Shown here: positions 44,494-55,538 of the stretch, piece after piece
How the letters are laid out: each line of letters starts with the position of its first letter
Position numbering within the stretch: position 1 is the stretch's first letter
DNA from: Charina bottae
Taxonomy: Eukaryota > Chordata > Lepidosauria > Squamata > Charinaidae
Direction: 5' to 3'
Length of the DNA: 64,000 nucleotides
NCBI GenBank assembly: GCA_023362775.1
Contig: JALMGJ010000006.1
Span: forward strand, 18,663,501-18,727,500
Made by a program: the position numbers and the translations under genes
Notes under the pieces: generated by a model
What the model was told of the DNA's origin: nothing
The model's database searches: none
Seen by the model: the letters and a program-made list of their open reading frames with translations, nothing else

Positions 44494-44830
44494 AAGGTAA
44501 AGGTAAAGGTACCCCCCGCACATTTGTGCAGTCGTGTCCGACTCTAGGGGCCGGTGCTCATCTCCGTTTGTTAGCCAAAGAGCCAGCGTTGTCCAAAGAC
44601 GCTTCCACGGTCATGTGGCTGCATGACACGCGTGGAACGCTGTTACCTACCCACCGAAGTGGTACCTATTCATCTACTTGCATTTGCATGCTTTCGAATT
44701 GCTAGGTTGGCAAGAGCTGGAGCTAGTGCGGGAGCTCACTCTGCACGCAGGGCTAGGGATTCGAACCTCCGAACTTGTGATCTTCCGATCGACAAGCCCG
44801 GCGTCTTACCCACTGAGCCACCACGCCTCC
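44494..44830 (-). mobile_element. Sauria-type tRNA-derived SINE
   Basis: Full-length reverse copy from AAGGTAAAGGTAAAGG to GAGCCACCACGCC. The tail is a triple AAAGGT repeat, so it is relatively intact. Confidence 0.9.
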
Positions 44831-44857
44831 TAAGGCGTGATCTGCTTTAACTTATGA

Positions 44858-45060
44858 TTAGTTGACCTTGGCTGAGCTCACAAACCTAAGCAAGGTTCAG
44901 CCTTGTTAGGATTGAGATGAAAGACCACCAGAACATACCAGAGCTGCAAGAGAGACTAGAAAGTAAAAAAAAAAAAAAAGCATCCTAGAAGAAGACAATG
45001 TCAAACCACTTCCAAAGTGTTGTCCAGAAAACTAAACGGATTTTTATCTTTTGAGCTGAA
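44858..45060 (+). mobile_element. 5S rRNA-derived SINE (5S-Sauria-like)
   Basis: The stretch TGAGCTCACAAACCTAAGC, AAGGTTCAGCCTTGTTAGGA and TGAAAGACCACCAGAACATA aligns with the internal-promoter half of vertebrate 5S rRNA (CTAAGCAGGG, GGTTAGTACTTGGATGGGAGACC). It is followed by a non-5S tail (TCAAACCACTTCCAAAGTG, TGTCCAGAAAACTA). The related tail motif also occurs alone at 52090-52200. Conservation is partial (~70-75% by eye). Confidence 0.65.
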
Positions 45061-45249
45061 ATAAAAGGCTCCTTGAAAGACTCCTGCATTCAGGAATCGG
45101 AGCATTGTGTGTTTTGGCTTGTGCATAAGGCCCCTGAAAGCTGCCTTTGCTGTTCTGTCTCAAACAGCAAAATATCTTGCAGTGGCTATTTTTCCATCTA
45201 CCACTTGTCACAACCATAGCTGTGAAATCAGGGCAGGTCACCTAGTGCC

Positions 45250-45340
45250 TTCAGTTATCCTGGACTACAACTCCCATAATCTCTTGCCGCTGATCGCACC
45301 GGTCGAGGCTGATAGGAGGTGAAGTCCAAAACAGCTGGTA
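45250..45340. mobile_element. Remnant of a palindromic MITE
   Basis: GGACTACAACTCCCATAAT on the left and AGGTGAAGTCCAAAACAGCTGG on the right are imperfect inverted copies, as in common amniote hAT MITEs. No target duplication was found. Confidence 0.35.
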
Positions 45341-45699
45341 TGCACTGATCTAAATGTTCTACTCTATCTGATTTTTTTTATCTTAAGAAAGGGGGGCTAA
45401 TCCCTTCCTACCCTTGATTTCATCCTGTAACAGCCTCATTTATCTCCACTAAATGCAGTGGACAGTGGGATTAGCATGGGCACTGAGCTTCATAGATTGC
45501 AAATCATGCCTTGAAACTGAGTCTTCAATTGGCCTGCTTTTTTCCTCGTACAATTAACCGAATTCAAATGAAGGAATTTGCAGTCTCAACTTACTCCCAG
45601 TTTCATCTGTTTGAATGAACAACCTGAGACACTTTAAAGAATAACAAATTCATTAAGAACTGCACAACCAATACAATTATTAGGCAGAGTGAAGCAATA
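45341..45699. other. intergenic sequence, nothing recognised
   Basis: Contains no visible exon or repeat termini. Confidence 0.5.
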
Positions 45700-45707
45700 C
45701 CCTAAAG

Positions 45708-48700
45708 CAAGGGTCGGAAATGGCGGCTCGCGAGCCAGATGCGGCTCTTTGGCCCCTTGAGTGTGGCTCTTCCGCAGCTGAACTCACCCCCGCCCCTTCC
45801 ACGCGATTGGCCCCTGCCCACAAACCCCGCCCCCTGGCTCTCGCACTGAGCGAGGGCCGGCGCGGCAGGGAGGCGCTGCTGGCCCAGGACGCGGCGCTTT
45901 CGGAGGCGGCGCAGGAGCGGCTGCAGGGGCAACGTGTGCGTGAGAGTCAGCTCCGGGGGTTGCGGGGAGGGGGAGGCTGTGTTTCCCCCCTTTGGGTTGC
46001 AAACGGCCTTGCATGCGGGCCTGATCAAAGCCAAAACGCTTTTTTTTTTGAAACGCGGCGCAGGAGCGGCTGCAGGGGCAACGTGTGTGTGTGAGAGTCA
46101 GCTCCGGGGCTTGCGGGGAGGGGGAGGCTGTGTTTCCCCCCTTTGGGTTGCAAACGGCCTTGCATGCGGGCCTGATCAAAGCCAAAACGCTTTTTTTTTT
46201 TGAAACGCGGCGCAGGAGCGGCTGCAGGGGCAACGTGTGTGCGTGAGAGTCAGCTCCGGGGCTTGCGGGGAGGGGGAGGCTGTGTTTCCCCCCTTTGGGT
46301 TGCAAACGCCCTTGCATGTGGGCCTGATCAAAGCCAAAACGCACTTCTTTTTTTTTTGAAACGCGGCGCAGGAGCGGCTGCAGGGGCAACGTGTGTGCGT
46401 GAGAGTCAGCTCCGGGGGTTGCGGGGAGGGGGAGGCTGTGTTTCCCCCCTTTGGGTTGCAAACGGCTTTACATGCAAGGCCGTTTGCAACCCAAAGGGGA
46501 GAAACACAGCCTCCCCCTCCCCGCAACCCCCGGAGCTGACTCTCACGCGCGCCGCGTTCTGGGCCACATTTCTCTCTTTTCCCTTTTCCTAAAAATTCCT
46601 TCTCCGTTTCCCCTTCTGTCTCCTCTTCCTTCTCCCTCCTCCTCGCTGGCCCCGAGCCCAACATAGGATTTCTAGGTCTGAATTCCTGTCTTGACAACCA
46701 CCCCTGTGGATCTCCATCTTCCAACGGGTACCTTTCGCGTTCAAGAATTGGACGCTCTCTCTTCAAAACTTCCATGCGCCTATTGCTCTCTCACCTTTGC
46801 CTTCTTTCCCCCCCTAAAATTAATACAAGATGCCTTCCCCCCCCCCACAAGTGCCATTTGTTTTTTAAAATGATGGCAGCAACATGGATCAGGTCCGCAT
46901 GCAAGGCCGTTTGCAACCCAAAGGGGGGAAACACAGCCTCCCCCTCCCCGCAACCCCCGGAGCTGACTCTCACGCACACACGTTGCCCCTGCAGCCGCTC
47001 CTGCGCCGCCTCCTGGGTCGCGTTTCAAAAAAAAAAAGCGTTTTGGCTTTGATCAGGCCCACATGCAAGGCCGTTTGCAACCCAAAGGAAGGAAACACAC
47101 AGCCTCCCCCTCCCCGCAACCCCCGGAGCTGACTCTCACGCACACGTTGCCCCTGCAGCCGCTCCTGCGCCACCTCCTGGGTCGCATTTCAAAAAAAAAA
47201 AAAGCGTTTTGGCTTTGATCAGGCCCGCATGCAAGGCCGTTTGCAACCCAAAGGGGGGAAACACAGCCTCCCCCTCCCCGCAACCCCCGGAGCTCACTCT
47301 CACGCACACACGTTGCCCCTGCAGCCGCCTCCTGGGTCGCGTAAGCGTTTTGGCTTTGATCAGGCCCACATGCACGGCCGTTTGCAACCCAAAGGGGGGA
47401 AACACAGCCTCCCCCTCCCCGCAACCCCCGGAGCTGACTCTCACGCACACACATAGCCCCTGCAGCCGCTCCTGCGCCGCCTCCTGGGCCGCGTTTCAAA
47501 AAAAAAAAAGCGTTTTGGCTTTGATCAGGCCCGCATGCAAAGCCGTTTGCAACCCAAAGGGGGGAAACACAGCCTCCCCCTCCCCGCAACCCCCGGAGCT
47601 CACTCTCACGCACACACATTGCCCCTGCAGCCGCTCCTGTGCCGTGTTTCAAAAAAAAAAGCGTTTTGGCTTTGATCAGGCCCGCATGCAAGGCCGTTTG
47701 CAACCCAAAGGGGGAAAACAGCCTCCCCCTCCCCGCAACCCCTGGAGCTGACTCTCTCACACACACGTTGCCCCTGCAGCCGCTCCTGCGCCGCCTCCGA
47801 CAGCACCGCGTCCCGGGACGCGAGTGGCAGGGCGGCGCAGGGGGCCTGGCTGGGGCGGTGGCGGCGGGGGGGACGGAGCCGGCGGAGGTTTGCCGAGCGG
47901 CAGGATGGGGAGGGCGGCGCTGCTGGCGGAGCTGGAGGGAGCAGAGGGACCAGGCGTTCCCGTGGGCGCAGCGCGCGCTCTGCAACCCGCCTTGGAGAAG
48001 CGGCCGCGGGAGGCCCTCTGGGTAGGCCAGCAGCGCCTCCCTGCCGCGCTGGGCCTCGCAGAGACGGGCCTGAAGGGGCGCAGAGGCTGGAGAGGGAGCC
48101 CCTCCGTCTCCCCTTCTCTCCATACCTCGCCCGCCCGGGACGCGAGCGGCAGGGCGGTGCAGGGTGAAGGTTTGCCCCACGACAAAGGGAAACCTGCCCG
48201 GAGGGGTCATCAGGAGCACAGGATCCGGCCCCAGCCCAGCCCGGCCCGCAGCTTCGGCGCCCTCCCCTCGCCATCGCGAACGTCCCAGGCGACGGCGGGG
48301 ACATGTTCGACCTGCTCGTGCAGCACGGGGCGGCCGCCCCCGGAGACTCCGCGGCCCCCCGGCTGCCAGAGAGGAGGAGAGGCGGTGGAAGAGCTGCAGC
48401 CGGGGGGCCGCGGAGTCTCCGGGGGCGGCCGCCCCGTGCTGCACGAGCAGGTCGAACATGCCCCCGCCGTTGCCTGGGACTTTCGCGATGGCGAGGGGAG
48501 GGCGCCGAAGCTGCGGGCCGGGCTGGGCTGGGGCCGGATCCTGTGCTCCTGATGACCCCTCCGGGCAGGTTTCCCTTTGCCCCACGACATTCTGGGGAGC
48601 GGAGGGTGGCAGCTGTTTCTCCGCCACTCCCGGTGGGGCGGCCGGGGCGGGTTCGCGGAGCCCCTCGCTGCGTGGAGCCACTGGCTGCACCCCCTCCCTC

Positions 48701-48942
48701 CGTTAGCCCCCACCCCCTTCCACGTGATTGGCTCCCGCCCGCGAACCCCGCCCCCTTCCACGCGATTGGCTCCCGCCCGCAAAACCTGCCCCCTTCCACG
48801 CGATTGGCTCCCGCCCGAAACCCCGCCCCCTTCCACGCGATTGGTCCCCACCCGCAAACCCCGCCCCCTGGCTCTCGAGCACTTCAAAATGTGCACGAGC
48901 ATGTCAAAATGGCTCCCGGCAAAAAAAGTTTGCCGACCCCTG
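45708..48942. mobile_element. 3.2-kb GC-rich hAT-type element of inverted arrays
   Basis: Ends CAAGGGTCGGAAATGG and TTGCCGACCCCTG are flanked by a perfect 8-bp duplication CCCTAAAG (45700-45707 and 48943-48950). Inside: four plus-oriented ~150-bp units (45890-46465; GCAGGAGCGGCTGCAGGGGC ... CCCTTTGGGTTGCAAACG); a spacer; then six units of the same repeat in inverse orientation (46895-47790). Next come GC-rich CpG sequence, a perfect-looking ~195-bp-arm palindrome (48171-48366 / 48395-48590) and four 38-bp CCAAT/GC-box units (48713-48873). It is the same family as 22146-23469, inverted. No transposase seen. Confidence 0.88.
48171..48590. repeat. Long GC-rich palindrome inside the hAT element
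   Basis: 48171-48366 and 48395-48590 are near-exact reverse complements around a ~28-bp centre (AGAGGAGGAGAGGCGGTGG). Each arm includes ATGTTCGACCTGCTCGTGCA, which reads MFDLLVQHGAAAPGDS, preceded by CpG-rich sequence. It looks like the start of a host gene's first exon but is not identified. Confidence 0.85.
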
Positions 48943-48950
48943 CCCTAAAG

Positions 48951-50193
48951 TAGCAAAGGAAAAGGGGACAAGAGACAACGAGTACCCTTTCTGAGCTGCT
49001 TGGCCATTCCCATGCAAGCTGTTCTCTTGGAGAACAGAGTTGTGTCCTCTAAAATGTGCCTTCCCCATCCCAAAGGATTGGGAGATTTCTTGCATTTATC
49101 AAGAGTACAGAAGCAGTGGCGAAGCATATGCTTTTTTAGATTCAACCCAGAAATTTGCAGTTATTATCAGACAGAATCAGGACAGAGCATTCACACTTCC
49201 AGAGTCCATTGTAATTGGGTGGCTATAACAAAAGTGAATAAACAATAATATCAGCCAAACATTAATCTATACTTAAAAGGTGCCCACCGGAAATAGCCAG
49301 AAAGGAAAAGAGCTTGGTGGGTAAAGTATCTTAGGATGATATCAGAAAACATGAGTGGTTGGCCTGTATTTTAAGAGGAATTTAGAAAGTTAATTCTAGC
49401 CACCACAAGATGTCCCTAGTACATTAGTTCCTTCTGGTGATCAAGTGCAATAGGCAAAAGCAATTTAGATGAACTCGGAGCGGAGTCATTGCGTATGCAG
49501 AGTCTTCAGTAGCAGCAGGATTTATGTCCCGGAGTCCAAAATAGCCCCTGAATAGCAAACATTATAATTCTTATAACCCTTACCTCAAAGCATACTCCCA
49601 ACATAGTAAGAATTCTCTTGGAGTGATTCATATAGAGTCAATCAATTCAGTGGATTGAAGGATGGTACATGGAGAAATATAGCTCCATTGTGACAAAAAG
49701 TCATGAATTCTTATATGTTCTTGGGTATATTTCACACTTATATTGGAGAAATTATTAGGGCTGTGCAAAGCATTTGAGAGAGATGCTTCACAAAGTGTGT
49801 TAGCGCATGCAAACCACTTCTACAAAGTGTTGGCAGCAGCATTATTTGGAATGCCTTCCACACATGGAATGCACGTGTGTGTATGTGCATCCTTAAGTTT
49901 TCATTCTGCTGGTGGTCCCAATGGAGGCATCACCGTGCATGCCCAGGCACCCTCAGGCAAGTGGGGATAGCCTTTGAAGTTGCTATGCATCTGTTGAAAT
50001 AGTTTAAGGAGGAGCACTTGGTTGTACTAACACGCATTGTGAAGCACCTCTTCAAATTGCTTTACACAGCACTAGTATCTATTACATTGTACAAATGGAA
50101 CCTAGCAACAAAATCTTGTGGTATAGTTCAACTCCTAGCAGTGGTCTTCTGTTCAGAGTTCTGGTCAGCCTGCATGCCCTCTCAAAAGAGCCA
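48951..50193. other. intergenic sequence, nothing recognised
   Basis: About 1.2 kb without visible exon, RNA gene or transposon ends. Confidence 0.5.
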
Positions 50194-50195
50194 TA

Positions 50196-51158
50196 CAGGT
50201 AGTCCTCGACTTACGACCATTTGTTCAGTGACCAAAGTTACGGCAGCGCTGAATGGAGGGACTTACGACCAGTCCCCGAAGTTACAGCCATTGCAGCACC
50301 CCTGCAGTCACATAATCAAAATTTGGGCATTTGGCAGCCCGCCCACACTTATGACTGCAGGGGCACTTCAACTCCCCCCACCTGCCTATCCCCCCATTTA
50401 ACTTCAACTCCCCCCCCTGCCCTGCGCTCTGCTGCCCCAGCTGACCTTCGCCGTCGTCTTGCTCCCGCTGCTGATGAGACATGCCCGGCCTGGCCCTTCG
50501 CGGGGCAGCTGCTGGCCGCGCGACGCTTTCTCCCCCAGGTTGCGCCCAGCGGTTTCCTCGCAAGACCTGGGGAAGATGTCCTGACGTGGCCAGCAGCTGC
50601 CTCGCGAAGGGCCAGGCCGGGCACGCCTCCTCAGCAGCGGGAGCAAGAAGACGGCGAAGGCCAGCTGGGGCGGCAGAGCGCAGCCTGGTGAGGGCGACGG
50701 CGGCTGGGACTGGGCTGGGGCAGCTGCGGCTTCATGCACTGTCGCTCAGGGGCTTCTTGCAGCCTCAGATCTGCGACACACCAAGAAGCCCCTGAGCCGC
50801 AGTGTGGCAAGCAGCCCCAGATAGCTGCGCAGTTTTGGGGCTACTTGCCGCCCTGCAAGGCAGGATGCAGGGCAGCCCAAAGGGCAGAGATGGTGGGGGG
50901 AGATAGGCGGGTGGGGGGAGTTGGAGGCAGCCCCTTACCTTACTGAGGCTCGGGGCTGGGAGGGACCAAGCCCGGAATGGCTTGGGTTGGGGTGGGTCCT
51001 CGGCTAGCGACCGCTGGAATTCGCTTAACGATGGCAACGGGGAGTGCCAGGATTGCTGTCACTACGTGATGTGGTCGCGTGACATCATGCTTTATGACTG
51101 CATTGCTTAGCAATGGAAATTCCGGTCCCAATTGTGGTCGTAAGTTGAGGACTACCTG
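50196..51158. mobile_element. Tc1/mariner (pogo/Tigger-like) non-autonomous element
   Basis: Inverted termini CAGGTAGTCCTCGACTTACG and CGTAAGTTGAGGACTACCTG are flanked by TA dinucleotides (50194-50195 and 51159-51160), the mariner-type target. The interior is GC-rich with several inverted segments and no transposase frame. Confidence 0.8.
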
Positions 51159-51160
51159 TA

Positions 51161-51534
51161 ATGTATGTTGAGCTCAAGCAGACCAGTTCCATTGCTTAAT
51201 CCTATTTCCTATTTCTCTTTTCCAGTTGAATATGCTCAATTCTCACTGAGTACTCCTTCCCCCCTGCTTCCCAAATTCTTTTAAAAAAATTGTACTGCAG
51301 TAAAAAATTATCAAGAATAAACCATCTATTCTCATCTTCTTGAAGTATAACAAGAGGGAATTAGTACCTACTCCATGGCATTTGCAGTGAGGGAGCTTAC
51401 TACCTGGAAAGGCTATAATCTCCAGGGGATCAGCATTTACTTCAAACAAAGGGTTACTCTCTAGCAGAAAGCTGCAGGGAACCTCTAGGGCTGTAGACAT
51501 TGTAGGAGAGCTGTGGTAGTCTATGGTAGGGAAA
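51161..51534. other. intergenic sequence, nothing recognised
   Basis: No features supported. Confidence 0.5.
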
Positions 51535-52062
51535 AATCAGGAGGAGTCTGGTAGCACTTTTTCCAACCAGCACATTTTATTAAAAGGCATAAGCTTTTGT
51601 GAACCGCAGCTCACTTCATCAGGTGCATAGAGTAGCTAAACTGATGGGCTTTAAATTGGGGTGAGGTGGGGGAAAAGGGAGGGTGGTTATCTGTGAGGCA
51701 GATTTCAAGTTCGTAACAATTAACAATTATAATGTATTTAAAAACCCATTGCGTTTTTTGAGATCTTTTGAGATAACCCAAACCCTTTTGACGGATGTGA
51801 ATTCAGCAATCTCTCTCTCAGCTGTGCTGTTAAAGTCTGCCGTGGAGCACTCGGGGAGGTTGAAATGCTCTGATATTACTTTGTCCTTGTTTTGAGTCCT
51901 GATGTCAAACTTGTGTCCATTAATTCTTTTCTGCAAAATTTGTCCCATTCGTCTTATGTCAGGGTAGCCTGTGCATCTGAGCTGCAGCTGACAAAAGCTT
52001 ATGCCTTTTAATAAAATTAGTTAGTTGGAAAAGATGCCACCAGACTCTTTCTGATTTTAGGG
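51535..52062. mobile_element. Fold-back Penelope-like element remnant (family d)
   Basis: The outer ends are inverted copies: AATCAGGAGGAGTCTGGTAG on the left, and the inverse of a GACTCTTTCTGATTTT end on the right. Both sides carry GGCATAAGCTTTTGT and its inverse. The left arm (minus strand, core 51593-51622) contains CTGATGAAGTGAGC, a GGTTCAC return strand and AAAAGC. A minus-strand frame (51948-51727) encodes QKRINGHKFDIR, ISEHFNLPECS and so on, the GIY-YIG endonuclease C-terminal portion known in Penelope-like elements. It is decayed. Confidence 0.7.
51727..51948 (-). pseudogene. GIY-YIG-like endonuclease remnant of a Penelope element
   Basis: A 73-codon frame starting MGQILQKRINGHKFDIR, with VISEHFNLPECS. 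The R.N.H..DIR...HFN order resembles the part of PLE endonucleases just after the YIG motif. The N-terminal GIY and YIG residues themselves are not preserved. Family placement is an inference. Confidence 0.5.
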
Positions 52063-52089
52063 CGGTAGACTAAACTGGGAAACTGAATT

Positions 52090-52200
52090 TTTAAAGAGTA
52101 GGCATTAGCCAACCACTTCCAGACTGTTGCCAAGAAAATTACATGGATGTGTTCATGAAGTCAACAAGAGCTGACCTTGACTTGAAGGAGACATTACCAC
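52090..52200 (+). mobile_element. SINE tail fragment related to the 5S-derived SINE
   Basis: AACCACTTCCAGACTGTTGC and CCAAGAAAATTACATGG match the 3' tail of 44858-45060 (AAACCACTTCCAAAGTGTTG). The 5S-like head is missing. Confidence 0.4.
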
Positions 52201-53385
52201 TTAAAAACAATTCAGAAAGCCATGCTTGAGGTAGAGCTGTGATTGGGCAGCAGTGTGCAGACCCAAAAACCAAAATGTAGAAACAAATGCAGGAATTATA
52301 GCATCTAAAATTCAGATAATTAAAAACCAGTGATTTTTCTAAGCTTCTAAGCTTTATAAGAAGTTACTCTATCAATGCTGTAGATAAAGTCCATCATTGT
52401 TGCACATATTTGGCAAAAAATGGTACTGTCACTTGTGCCAGCCCTGCAATATAATCACTACCATTGTGTTATTTGATGGGGGTACCCTACAAGTAGTCCA
52501 GTGTTTGCTATCCAATCTCCTGGTGTGTGTGTGTGTGTGTGTGTGTGTAGATCCCTGGCTAGTCTAAGCAGAGCTAAAAAGAAGTGCTGTGTGAAGCCAT
52601 GGAGACTTGCTGACAGTTAAGGTGGACAACAATGAGTTAGGGAGATGTATAATAACACATCTTCTCATGCCCCTGTTTTCAATACAAGAACCTTTTTCTA
52701 ACAAGTCATCCAAAGCAATCAGATTTATGAAAAAGGTGGTGTTGCAAGAGAAAAATCCAATGGTGTACATAACATGAAAAATGTATGCAGATTGCAAACA
52801 CATCCTTGTAAATTGCAGTTCCTCCACTCTCCACGAACAACTTCTTGTGAACACCCATGCATCTTCAATGTCCTGCTTTGGATCTGGTGGTCACTTCTGC
52901 AAGAGGAAAAATATCCAGGCAGAATAGTTCTAGCTTACAGATGTAAAGAAACCTTTGGAGAATTGTCACAATTTGATGGCCACATGCTATGGGGTTGTCC
53001 TATAACTGGGCCTTTGTGATGCTGGATATCCATAATGGTGGACAGGCCTATCAAAACTGGTGACCTTGGTCCACTATTCCGAAACATTTTTGAGTTGTTT
53101 GCTTCCCCATTTCTAACATGCTACTACCTTCCCTATCTACCACCACTAGTCCTATGAGATATAGGCTAGGTTCACACATGGTATTAAATCATGATGACTT
53201 TTGTTTGTTTTTTGCTTACTGCAATGTGTACATCATTATGATCGGCAAACTGGCTTATGGCTTTAACATATGTGAAACCAGCTATCATGTAAAAATAATG
53301 GTTAAAAACAAGCCATAGCAAAGCGTGATGTATAAACCCTGTCACTGGCTGGGTTCATATACTGATGGATCTTGTTATCTACAAC
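52201..53385. other. intergenic sequence, one (TG)n tract
   Basis: A TG run lies at 52523-52549. Otherwise no exon or repeat family was recognised. Confidence 0.5.
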
Positions 53386-53404
53386 TTATTTATTTATTTA
53401 TTTA

Positions 53405-53436
<32 letters not shown>

Positions 53437-53500
53437 TTTGATTTATCACCGCCCAACTCCCTCAAAGGGAGTTTTTGCATAAAACTTCCTCAAAGGGAGT
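53386..53500 (-). mobile_element. (ATTT)n/(ACTT)n tract with L2-like 3' end
   Basis: Tetranucleotide units are followed by GATTTATCACCGCCCAACTC and CCTCAAAGGGAGTTTTTGCA, the latter partly duplicated (53460-53484 and 53488-53510). This resembles the inverse of an L2 3' end. Confidence 0.5.
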
Positions 53501-53947
53501 TTTTGCATACCTGTGGTTGATAAATATAGACCAGAGCATGTTATCTATAGTATCCATGGGTTTACATATTATTGGGTTTACTGTGCAGTTCTGCTATTTT
53601 GTGCATGCGCAGAGGTAATCTGCAGCATTCTGACCCTATATGGTATGTTGTGACAATCTGTGGTCACAACAAACTGATTGATTGATTGATCTTAGATGGT
53701 TGTCCTCTTCCATCACATTACTTCCTCCACAGTGAAAATGAACTCAGCAGAGAACTCTGCTAAGGAAATGTCTGTAGCTTGAATCATGTCAACTGGATTT
53801 CTATTTTCTTAGTGGAAACGTTTCGCTCCTTATCCAAGGAGCTTCTTCAGTCTGAGCAAAGTTGGTAAGGGAATCCTAAATATGTTCCTAGGTAGCTGTG
53901 TGACCTTACACCTGGGGCTAGGTCATGGTTATATTGAGATGTAATTT

Positions 53948-54895
53948 TTAAGTCCTTTTATCATCTAATGGAGGGTCGTTAAAATCACCATGCTGCTGTT
54001 GAGCTTCTGAAATGGTCTTAATCTTCCTAGGCACAGAAGACAACACGGGGAGGAAGATGGGGGAGAGTTTGTGCCTGAGGCCCCCACCTCTATTCAAAGA
54101 AGGATTTTCCAAGTTGGCATAAATGGATTCCTTGACCCCTCTCTCAAACCACCTATCTTCTCTGTCTAAAATGTGAACATTAATGTCCTCAAATGAGTGT
54201 CCTTTTTCTTTTAGATGAAGATAAACTGCTGACTCTGGTCCTGTGGTGTTATTTCTCCTGTGTTGGGCCATCCTCCTGTACATAGGTTGTTTGGTTTCTC
54301 CAATGTAGAGTTCAGAGCACTCCTCACTGCACTGGATTGCATAAACTACATTGCTTTTCTTATGTTTTGGAGTTTGATCTTTGGGGTGTACAAGCCTCTG
54401 TCTCAGTGTGTTGGTGGGTTTGAAATATACAGGTATGTGGTGTTTGCCAAATATCCGTTTTATCTTTTCAGACACGCCAGCCATGTAGGGAATGACCAGG
54501 TTCTTTCGTTTACTCTGAGTCTCAGCCCTATCTGTCGCTGTTTTAGGTCTGGTCGATTTAGATTTGGTGAAGGCCCAATTTGGATATCCACAGGCCTTCA
54601 GGGCTGTTCTCAGGTGCTGATTTTCATTCTTTTTGGAATCCATGGAGGTGGGGATGGTTTCTGCTCTGTGTGACAATGTCCTGATGACTCCTAGTTTGTG
54701 CTGCAGTGGATGGTGGGAGTCAAACATCAGATATTGATCTGTGTGTGTGGGTTTCCTGTATATCCCTATTTCTAGCTTGCCACCGGTCCCAATGAGGACT
54801 TCACAGTCTAGGAATGCCAGTCTGTTGTCCTTGGTGTCTTCTCTGGTGAAGCTAATGTTGGCATCTATAGTGTTTATATGGTCCGTGAAGGCCTG
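53948..54895 (-). pseudogene. Penelope-like RT end and GIY-YIG endonuclease, left arm
   Basis: A minus-strand frame beginning QAFTDHINTIDANISFTRED and running through DNRLAFLDCEVLIGTGGKLE and IYRKPTHTDQYLMFDSHHP (RT thumb region). The endonuclease follows: SNVVYAIQCSEECSELYIGE (GIY-YIG type, with VVY and YIG), then MYRRMAQHRRNNTTGP and HILDREDRWFERGVKE. It ends PPLDDKRT. The catalytic RT palm is missing (5' truncation). The endonuclease itself has no stop. Confidence 0.88.
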
Positions 54896-55538
54896 TGGAT
54901 ATCCAAATTGGGCCTTCACCAAATCTAAATCGACCAGACCTAAAACAGCGACAGATAGGGCTGAGACTCAGAGTAAACGAAAGAACCTGGTCATTCCCTA
55001 CATGGCTGGCGTGTCTGAAAAGATAAAACGGATATTTGGCAAACACCACATACCTGTATATTTCAAACCCACCAACACACTGAGACAGAGGCTTGTACAC
55101 CCCAAAGATCAAACTCCAAAACATAAGAAAAGCAATGTAGTTTATGCAATCCAGTGCAGTGAGGAGTGCTCTGAACTCTACATTGGAGAAACCAAACAAC
55201 CTATGTACAGGAGGATGGCCCAACACAGGAGAAATAACACCACAGGACCAGAGTCAGCAGTTTATCTTCATCTAAAAGAAAAAGGACACTCATTTGAGGA
55301 CATTAATGTTCACATTTTAGACAGAGAAGATAGGTGGTTTGAGAGAGGGGTCAAGGAATCCATTTATGCCAACTTGGAAAATCCTTCCTTGAATAGAGGT
55401 GGGGGCCTCAGGCACAAACTCTCCCCCATCTTCCTCCCCGTGTTGTCTTCTGTGCCTAGGAAGATTAAGACCATTTCAGAAGCTCAACAGCAGCATGGTG
55501 ATTTTAACGACCCTCCATTAGATGATAAAAGGACTTAA
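54888..55538 (+). pseudogene. Penelope-like GIY-YIG endonuclease, right arm
   Basis: Plus-strand frame KACGYPNWAFTKSKSTRPKT through LYIGETKQPMYRRMAQHRRN to PPLDDKRT. It is essentially identical to the corresponding part of the left arm, so both arms come from one event. It begins within the RT-endonuclease linker. Confidence 0.88.

Noticed and set aside
44858..44960. 5S rRNA gene
   Set aside because: Only the internal-promoter half matches, with many substitutions and a SINE tail attached.
47053..48690. 545-codon open frame on the - strand
   Set aside because: It reads through six tandem array units and a palindrome within the element 45708-48942, repeating the same peptide (SSGGCGEGEAVFPPFG-like). 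A by-product of the array.
54260..54673. 137-codon + strand frame and the similar 54852-55226 minus frame
   Set aside because: Antisense shadows of the Penelope endonuclease in the two arms.
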